Shown: positions 1 through 10,100 of the stretch, piece after piece | How positions within the stretch are numbered: the first letter of the stretch is position 1 | How the letters are laid out: each line of letters starts with the position of its first letter | NCBI RefSeq assembly: GCF_021869535.1 | Contig: NW_026262734.1 | Location: 96,291,285 to 96,355,284, forward strand | Length of the DNA: 64,000 nt | Reading direction: 5' to 3' | DNA from: Mytilus californianus | Lineage: Eukaryota > Mollusca > Bivalvia > Mytilida > Mytilidae | Made by a program: the position numbers and the translations under genes | Notes under the pieces: model-generated | Told to the model about the DNA's origin: nothing | The model's input: the letters and a program-made list of their open reading frames with translations, nothing else | The model's database searches: none

Positions 1-225
1 ACTTGTCTTTCAACTGCAAACCAGAAAATATATGGTTCAGGGGTGGGGAGCTGGACCACTCACAAGATATTTGAACATATTCAAATGACAGGGGTGGGGA
101 CTAACCCTGTATATCATCCAAATGATTTTAACATAACAAACAGGAATATATATGGTTTAGGGTATGGAAGCATGACAGGTGGTAGGGATTAACCCTATAT
201 TTCATTCAGATTGTTGTATCATGAA
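1..225. repeat. Two imperfect direct copies downstream of the aldolase gene
   Basis: Segments starting near 22 and 139 share ATATATGGTT, AGGGGTGGGG or AGGGTATGG, and ACTAACCCT or ATTAACCCT blocks in the same order. It is a degenerate tandem duplication of about 115 bp. The bases from 225 to 315 show nothing recognisable. Confidence 0.5.
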
Positions 226-315
226 CATTTGTAATTATGTAGATTCTACAATATAGTCTCTCTATGAAATTGTTGTCAAAACTAAAAACATGAGTCTTTA
301 TCATAAAAATATATT

Positions 316-321
316 TTTATT
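316..321 (-). terminator. Candidate polyadenylation signal of the aldolase gene
   Basis: AATAAA on the minus strand about 770 nt beyond the stop codon. It implies a 3' UTR from 1091 to roughly 300. No transcript evidence is available. Confidence 0.45.
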
Positions 322-1091
322 GCGTAGATACATAGTGCATACTAAATCCATTTAACAATACATGCCATGAAATTATTAAAATTAAATTGGAAAATAAAAA
401 CAAATATTACATTGGTTGCAATGTTATTGTACATGCTGTAGTAACACAAAAACAATTCAAAACCTTCATAAAGTCTTTATTTGTAGAAATTACAGAGTCA
501 AAATGACCAAACTCAACTAAATATAAGGTGAATGAGGACAAAAGCATATTAATGGAAAGTGATCAGTACATTGGTCCAAATTCACACAGCATTTAAACAC
601 TGGAAATGATATTTTTATAAAAGGAATTCATAAATTTGTGAAAGGCATGGTATTATTATCTTGTTTTCATAAAATGCATTTCAGGCAACTAAGTTTTTTA
701 ACCATCAATAAATCACACCATAGACACATTTTTCCACTTAGCATTTATTTCATGATGATACGAAAATACCTGCGAACATCATATAAATTCTTGCACTTTA
801 AGCACCTTTTTATCAAAACATTTTTACAAAAAATATACATCATATATGACAGCTTAAGTAAATATTTTAAATGCACTTATATTTTTCATGTTAGGTTCTA
901 GTTTGTCAGTTGAATAGAGCTGTAGTTAATCTACCCCTGATTATATTGAACTAAATAAAAGATTACTGTATCACAATAATTTTTCCCAAAACTTTTAAAT
1001 CACCAACCCTGGTTTTATATTTAAATGGCCCCTGAAAACATTATGAAAACCACTAATTTCAAAAACCCCAATTAAAATGTCATAATCCATT

Positions 1092-1184
1092 TCAGTATGT
1101 ATGTTTTGGAACGAATAATGATTCTCCAGCGGCATCTCCAGACACACCACCTTTATACTGTCCAAGGGCAGCTAACCCATTAGC
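1092..1184 (-). CDS. Aldolase terminal coding exon 7
   Basis: 93 nt, [13 protein letters not shown] to KHTY and TGA at 1094-1092. The conserved C-terminal Tyr, needed for full activity in this family, is present. Confidence 0.96.
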   Translation of the reverse strand, partial: ANGLAALGQYKGGVSGDAAGESLFVPKHTY

Positions 1185-4100
1185 CTGAAAAGAAAAATAA
1201 AGATTTAAATAAATACTGACTGAAACAGTTGTTAGTATCAGAGTCCTTTGGTTAAAAGTTTTCTTATTGGCAATCATACCATATCTTCTTATTTACATCA
1301 TGATCTTGTGAAGATATTTCACTAGTTGCTTGTGTTAAAGCCATAAAGTGGGCCGTAGGTGGTGTCATTCAGTATTCCCCAAAAAATAGGATATTCTTTC
1401 CTGGATCCAGAAAAATTTATTATTAAGTCACGAGTCCAGATAGGTGTAAATCCGAAATTCCTGCGGAAAAAACAAGGGCCCAATCCGAAATTCCTGCAAA
1501 AAAATAAAAGCCTTATCCCAACATCCTGAAAAAAAGTCCCTCCATCCCTCCACTGGCATAACTTTATTTTGAAAGGTTACTTTCCAGAAAAAGAGAATGA
1601 AAAGGGTGCTTACAATAATTGTGCATTTGAACAATGGTAACTATTCATTACTGATAACCAAAAATACATCTTCATCGCGTAAGCATCAATGTTTCCAATA
1701 CCTCTGTAAAGGTACCCTTATTTAAAAGCTACTAAGTTTTCTACATACCTTTGCCCTTCTAATGAGCTGTTCCTGGGCAGCCTTAACATTCTCTTCTTTC
1801 CCTTGCCAAGCCTTAAGGACACTGGCCTGTAAGGCTCTTCCAAAGGAGAAGGTAAGTGCCCAGGGTTTTCTACCAGGGAAAACATTGATAGCATTCAGAT
1901 TAAGGGTTGAATCTTCTTCAGATTGTCCACCTGACAAAAATGTTATTCCTGGAAAAAAAATTAAAAAATTGTAAGTGTATAACCTTGTGGTTTTCTTGTT
2001 TTGCTTCAGTTTGTGGCTTTGTTTGAACAGACTTGTTACAAAGCTTTTACCTGCTAATCTGCATGATGTATTACAGTTTAAAGGTTTGATCTTTACCAAT
2101 GTTTACACAGAATGTTTCCAGGCAGGTTCCATGTGATAAAGTCTATTCTTTCCTATAAGAACTTTAAATAAATTAAAACTGGTTTGGCAGAAGTTAATTT
2201 CTCTTTTTTTGGTTGTTGGATTTTTTGGGTTGCTATCTCACTGACATACCAGACATCTCCTTTCATTCATAATTTCAACACTGATGATTTCATTGAGCTT
2301 ATAACAACTATTGGAACTGAAAGAACTTGCCTTTCCAGATTATAAAGGATTATGGGTATTTTCATTGTACCTCAAAATGAATATATCGTCCAGTTTAGGC
2401 AGTTATTGATTGATTGTTTGATCATTTGGTATTTAATGCACTTTCAGGACAATTAGCTATTTCATGGCAGCCGGCTTCCTTGATGGAGGAAACCAGAGTG
2501 CCTGGACAAAATTCATTGGTTGCGTTACTACTGTTAAGGAGTTAGCCAATTACAACATTTTGGTGCATGCTTTTGAAAATATTACCCAGAATTCATTAGA
2601 TTCTAAAACTGAAATCATTAATCATCTTTCCTACCTGGAACTGCTGCTGGAACAGTTCTTGATAAAGCCAGGACTGTAGCTTTAGCATTTTCTTCAGCCG
2701 TGAATTTTTTAGGACAACTTTGACCAGCGGTCACCATGTTTGGTTTGAGTAAAGTTCCTTCTAAATATACATGATGATCTGACAATGCTTTGTATGTAAA
2801 TGCTAACACCTAAAAAATATAAATAATATTCAGTTTCTTTTAACAGATATGACAAAATAGCAGTACTATAACTGTATTAGTTCTTATACAAATAAACTTT
2901 ATCCAATTTTATCAAAAATATCGAATTTGTGTCCATGCTTCATTTAAAAGGATTCAGCTGACAATGCTCTTTAGGTATAGAACCACTTATTCAGGCCCGG
3001 TCGGAAAGAACATACAAGAAAGTTGTACATATTTTTCAAAAAAAAATAGTTCCTACACATAGCCGTATCTTTGTCAATAGGTGAAATATTAGGGTAGTTT
3101 TGGTATGAAATGAATGTTTGGGGACTTGGGACCACTGTAGGACCCTTGTTGAAAGTTTCTTTTGAATAATAAAGAAGTATATCAAATTTTAATAGTAGGA
3201 CACATTTGCCCTGTTGTTCAGATCAGATGTACCTGTTTTTGTACTATCAAACTTCCGGGAACCAGTACGCTCTAATATGCAATTAAAGGTATGTTGAATT
3301 TTTCAGCACAAGTCAGGATAAGGTATAGTTTTAACATGAAATAGATGCCACTTTATTTGAACTTGACAAAGTAGCCATTAATGCTTGAAATTGCAGAAGT
3401 TAACATAGAAAGCAATGGGGCTATGAATTAGTGGTTTTATACCTAAAACTGAAAGGCATGTGAAATTCATTTTTTTAGAAATCATACCCATTACAATGAA
3501 AATTGGTCACATTTGTTGATAGTATTCATGTTACATTATTTTTTTATGTAGCAATTATGTTGGTGTCAAATTACAGCCCTCAATTGCTACAAGAAGGTAT
3601 TTCAGCTTTTTTGGTTTTTTAGCATGCACACAGTTAAGATTTTACCTGAAGTTTAAATTTGTGCATTATCTAAGACTGAAACCAATGAAATATGTTTATT
3701 ATGACTGGTTTATAGTATAAATATTGCTTTTGTTCAAATAATCTGGTGAGTGTTCATGTTTTATTGGGTTTCTTAGTGTATCATTTATTTTAAAGGACAT
3801 TGGTGTATACTTATATAGGAATTCCAAAATATCACTTGAAATGCATTTCATAACCAGTTTAGCAAGTTGTCTAGCTGGGAGATACACAAATTGATAATGT
3901 TGATCCATGTTTATACATAAAAGTATGGTTTTTACCAAATCACTCTACTTTTTCAACATGCAGAAAAAAGGGGGGACAAAATTATCATTTATATTTTATG
4001 TTTGGACCACTGTATTTATATTCAAGGAAGAATCTTTGATAAAAATAGGACATATAGGTAGGAACATTGTTATTTGAGTAGATATTAACAAATAAGAATT

Positions 4101-7100
4101 GGTCAAAATTGAAAAAGTGTCATATCTGTCACTATTAGTATCCATATGGAGTTTTCCTTGTATAACGCATATGTTACTACCAGTCCAATTTGAGCTTGAA
4201 TTCAGTGATATAGTGTTTTGACAAAAGCTTTCTGTGTTTTCCTATGCTAGAAATAGATCATAGAAGGAAATTAAGTCAAGCAGAAGTCAATATAATAAGT
4301 TTAGTGCTGTTATAGGTATAGAACCACTAATTCAGGCCTGGTTGGAAAGAACATACAAGAAAGTAGTACATATTTTAAACAAAATAGTTCCTTTGCATAG
4401 CCATATCTTTGTCAATAGGTGAAATATTAGGGTAGTTTTGGTATGAAATGAATGTTTGGGGACTTGGGACCACTGTAGGACCCTTGTTGAAAGTTTCTTT
4501 TGAATAATAAAGAAGTATATCAAATTTTAATAGTAGGACACATTTGCCCTGTTGTTCAGATCAGATGTACCTGTTTTTGTACTATCAAACTTCCGGGAAC
4601 CAGTACGCTCTAATATGCAATTAAAGGTATGTTGAATTTTTCAGCACAAGTCAGGATAAGGTATAGTTTTAACATGAAATAGGTGCCACTTTATTTGAAC
4701 TTGACAAAGTAGCCATTAATGCTTGAAATGCAGAATTTAACATAGAAAGCAATGGGGCTATGAATTAGTGGTTTTACACCTTTACTACTTTCTGTTTGAT
4801 TACAATTTACCTGGTGAATGATGATAGAAATATACCTGTAATCCTTGTGAATTATGACTTACATTTACCTATATTGTATATGTCATGTAGGTTGTACACT
4901 TGGATTACGCTGTATATATCATATGTGTTTTATCCAATAAAATATTTGAATTTGAATTTGAATAATCCTGGTGAATTACGATTAAAATTTACCTGTTCAG
5001 TGACTTTTTGTGCAGTATATAGATCGTGATCACCATCACATAAAACTTCAGGTTCTACAATGGGTACTAGACCATTCTGTAAATGAAAGACAATTTAACA
5101 GCAATGTTTATTAATTCTCTCTCAAATTGATTTAAGGATGTTCGCTACCCTAGTTTTGAATTTTGGCCAGATATTCGGAATCCTCTGGTTTTATCCATGT
5201 AATATCATAAAAATGTTGCCCCCTAACCCTTACTTTTCTTTCCACAATTTGATAACATATATAGTTAAAAATGTCATCTTTGAAAATCTTATAAAATCCA
5301 TATTATTTTTTCATCGCTTTTGGAAAAATAAAGATCCCAATGTTAAATGTAAGAAAAATCTAGAGAGAATTATTTCCAGCCAAATTTTCAATGGCTTACA
5401 TCTGGAAAATAAGCACACAGATCCTTCATTTTTTCTGCTTTTTAGTTTCTTTATTTATATACTATCAATGTATAACAGTCTTTTTAAAAGCTTGTTATTT
5501 TGAAACAGAGTAGTGTACATCCTTAAGGACAGTTATTTTGTACAGAAATCAGCAACACTGACAAATATAGCTATTTTTTTCAATTAATAACTAGAGGCTC
5601 TCAAGAGACTGTGTCGGTCACCTGTATTTACTGTTTTTTTGGAAATCATGTAAAATAAGGTTAAAATCATAATTAATAGTATTAGATACTATAGATTATT
5701 AGATATTAGATACTTTGTTTATATTTCAGATAATAACCAAGAACTGCAAAATTTCCTTAAAATTACTAATTCAAGGGCAGCAACCCTACAACAGGTTTTT
5801 GGTTCGTCTGAAAATTTCAGGTCAGATAAATCTAATGTCAGATTTGCTCTAAATGGTTTAGTTTCAGAGATATAAACCAAAAACTGGATTTTACCCTTAT
5901 GATCTATTTTCGGCCATGTTGGTTGGCAGGCAGGGTCATCGGACATATTTTTAAAACTAAATAATCTTGGGTTGATTAAGGCCAAGTTTGATTAAATTTG
6001 TCTCAGTAGTTTCAGGGGAGAAGATTTTAGTAAAAGATTACAAAAATTTATGAAAATTGTAAAAAATTGTATTTAAGGGCAATAACTACTTAAGGGGTCG
6101 ATTGACAATTTTGGTCATGTTGACTTATTTGTAGATCTAACTTTGCAGAACATTATTGCTGTTTACAGTTTATATCTATCTTTAAAAATATAATAACCAA
6201 AAACTGCAAAATTTCCTTAAAATTACCAATTCAGGGGCAGCAACCCAACAACAGGTTGTCTGATTCGTCTGAAAATTTCAGGGTGAATAGATCACAACCT
6301 GATAAACATTTAAGTAGTTTCTGACGAGAAGATTTTTGTAAAAGATTACAAAAATTTATGAAAAATTGTTAAAAATTGACTATAAAGGGCAATAACTCCT
6401 TAATGGGTCGATTGATAATTTTGGTCATGTTTTATTTGTAGATCTTACTTTGCAGAACATTATTGCTGTTTACAGTTTATTTCTATCTTTAAAAGTATTA
6501 AAGATAACAAAAAACTGCAAAATTTCCTTAAATTTACCAATTCAGGGGCAGCAACCCAACATCGGGTTGTCTGATTCTTCTGAAAATTTCAGGGTGGGTA
6601 GATCTCAACTTGATAAACATTTTTACCCATGTCAGATTTGCTCTAAATGCTTCAGGGGTTAAAAAAAACCACTAGCCTGACGCCCAGGACTAGAGCATTT
6701 ACACCTCAGGCAATCACAATTTGTAACCCAATATGCCTGACGGACTAGTAACAAAACATTCTCGATGTTTCCAAAATAGAAAGTTGAAAATCCCTTCATC
6801 ACTATTCTATCTTAGCCAATCAGATTCAATTACCTCATCTGGGATTCCAAGAATTTGAACTGGTTTGTACATGTCCTGTTTTACATATTATAAAAATAGA
6901 ACAAATAACTCTGGGTGGCCCGGTATCATGTATTGATCTTCACTACCCCAAAAATACCAAATACGACCGGGACAAGCAGGAAAAATATTAAAAGAGTCCA
7001 GGACATAATGATTCCCCTGGGCAAAGTCATGCCAATAAAAAGTATGCTTTGTATGTGGGAACAACTAAGTTAGGTTTAGCACCAACAGAATAAATAGCAG

Positions 7101-10100
7101 ATCAACAAAATTATTAAATACAGAGTATAATGCTGCCTTCAAAACAAGGAACCCCTTCTTTGTATTATGCAGCAAACTCTGATTTTTAAGGCATATTCGA
7201 GCTAGCAGGTCAGTTTTGATGGACTAGCAGATCTTCCAACAGGGCTAGTAAAATCCTGCTGCCAATAAGTCCTGGGCTAGTTAGATGTAACAAATTTTTT
7301 TAACACTTGTGCTTTAGTTTCAGAGATATAAGCCAAAAACTGCATTTTACCCCTATGTTCTATTTTTAGCAATGTCGGCCATCTTGATTTGCCAGCAGGA
7401 TTATCGGACATATTTTTTAAATAAGATACCTTAATAATGATTGTGGCCAGGTTTGGTTTAATTTGGCCCAGTAGTTTCAGAGGAGAAGATTTTTGTAAAA
7501 GTCGACGGACGACGGATGACGGAAGCCAAGTGATGAGAAAAGCTCACTAGGCCCTTCGGCCCAGGTGAGCTTAAATTGATACCTGTGATTGAAGGCTGTC
7601 AGGTAGGTTATGGTTGTTCATATTTTTTTCTATAGAAATTAAAATGAATATTAATTTTGTCTCATTAGCAATCATGTCATATCTCCTTATTTGTTTTTCT
7701 TGTGGGCAAATAAAATGCATATATATAGATTCTACCACTGCATCCTGAGGCTTGCTGAATTGTAATATTTGCACAAGATTCAGTGGTGGAATCTGTTTCT
7801 CTAATGATTTAAGACAATATGAAGACAAACTCCATCTTTCTTTCTTAATGATCTGCATTATCTATGAGGTCATCAGGTATAGTCATCTTTTTTCGTGATG
7901 TCACAATACAGGTGAAAGCAAGAAATATTTACATCATAATTGAGTTTTGACTAATGGAGAACTGAGATCAAATGAACAACACATTGCTTATAGAAAAATA
8001 AAATCAACAGGTCTGGAAAAGGATTTATCAGCTAAGAATTAGAGAAAATCCACAACCATGTCATTTCTAGACTGTAATCAAAAAATTATCTGCTTACTTG
8101 TTGACAAATGCTGGCGTATCTGGCTAAAACATTGGCATTTTCTAACATAGCTTGAAAGGTTGGAGTTTCTGCTCCTATTTTTAGCACACATCGCCATTTT
8201 GCAAATTGTGCTCCATCTTTTTTATACTGTGCACATCTTTCTGCTAGACCATCAAGACCTATATAAACAAGATTAATAAATTCTGTTATCATTGGTAAAT
8301 CTTTAAATTCATTCTATTTAACCTTGTTTGTCTAAATTGCTGCGGTTGTGTCTCATTCATGTATCTATTGAAAGTCATACTGTCTACAAAACCATGGGGG
8401 AAAAAACTTTCTAAAGAATCTATAGAGAATTTATTTTGCGAAAGATGAACCAATTCAGTATTATTTCCCTATTACTATACACTCAAAATCTGAATTCATC
8501 AAAATAAATACTGAAAGTAATAATATCAATTTGAACCTATACATGTAATAAACATTAAATACATATAGATTTAAAAGAATATGCTGTTTAAACTTACCAA
8601 AACTTGAGAAATAATTTTTAAAATATCTCATTAATAAATATAATCTCCCCTTGACTTTCCACTCTTTAATTTTACTAACCTAATATTTAACCATTCAGAA
8701 CTCTTTAAAAAAATAATGAGTTCTTTAGTATTCAAAATACAAAATGCAAAACATCAGATCTATGATTATAATTGAAACATTAATGCTACATGCATGTGTA
8801 AGTTTTTTCCTTTGCTATGTTTACTCTTTCTTACAAATTAAATTCAGTATGATTTTCAGGTCATTTACACCAATATTCAAGTTTGCAATAATATTTTAAC
8901 CTTGTATTTTTAGATTTTAACATGAGTTTAGTGATGTTCATCACCAAAACTATTAACCAGAAACTTTGAAGATGTTTGCAAGTTAAAACGTGTACAATAT
9001 GAAACTTTCTGACCTACTTAATGATGTACTTAGGTGAGGTTTTGGAATTTGTGTCAGATGTTCGGACTCCTTGGTTTTTTTCCTAAGATACAGGGTAAAA
9101 TATTTTGCCCCATAACATCCATTTTTACTTTCATATAAGACTTCAATAGCTCATAAAAGGTCATTTACCAAAATTTAAGCAGACTCTAGATTTCTTTATT
9201 TTTTTATTTGAGACCCAAATAACATGAATAAATACCAAATGCAAATATAAGGTTAAAGTCTAAGTCACCCTTTTCCCGACTTTTTTTAAAACTCAAATAT
9301 CTCGAAAAGGAGCTCCATAACCTATCAATATTTTTAGCTTAATATTTTGTTCCTTAGCTAATGCTCTTTTGACTTATCAATTTTAAATTCTTGGCTTTTA
9401 AAATTTCACCTAAGTACATCCTTAAAGTTCCAAGACCATGCATGCATATCAGCTGGACATGAAAGCTTCTTGCAAATCTAAACACCAGCCCGAGTAAAAT
9501 GATAGGAGGTGGAAATAAAGCTTTACAAAATAAATAGTAACAATCATTCATTTTCCTCTATACACTTTCATGTCAGATTCCTCTACATCTACAGTAAATG
9601 TGTATTACCTATTATTGAATCTATATTCTAGTCCATCCGTAAAAACTTTTTTGTTTTATGCTGCTTACCAATGCCTTGCAAGGTTTGATAGGTAGGTAGG
9701 AATTTTTTTTATAAAATTTTTGTCATAAAATTTTTCGGGAAGGCTGCTTTTTAGGTAGGTATGTACTAAGGCAACATCAAACAACTTAAATTTTATTTTA
9801 GACTCTACACTTATTCCTGCAATAATATAGTAACTACCCTGTGTTGTTGATTCTCCATCAGTTCCAGCAAGGGGGACAACTCCTTTATCTACTTTGATAC
9901 CGGGTATAATTCCCTTTTCTTTCAATACTTTAACAAATGGTACTCCAGCTTTTGTTGACTGATACAATGTCTCGTGAAACAGAATCACACCACTAATGTT
10001 TTCGGCTACAACCTTATCTGAGGCAAACAATAGTTCTCTGTATCTGCGACGATTTTCTTCATTGTTCTCAGCTTTTATTGATGCAAATCTCTTTCCAATA

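Noticed and set aside
2464..2679. Plus-strand ORF overlapping aldolase exon 5
   Set aside because: It partly overlaps the exon on the other strand and otherwise lies in intron; no motif.
5138..5503. 121-residue plus-strand ORF
   Set aside because: It is the interior of a TTAA-flanked MITE; Phe/Leu-rich translation of AT-rich DNA.
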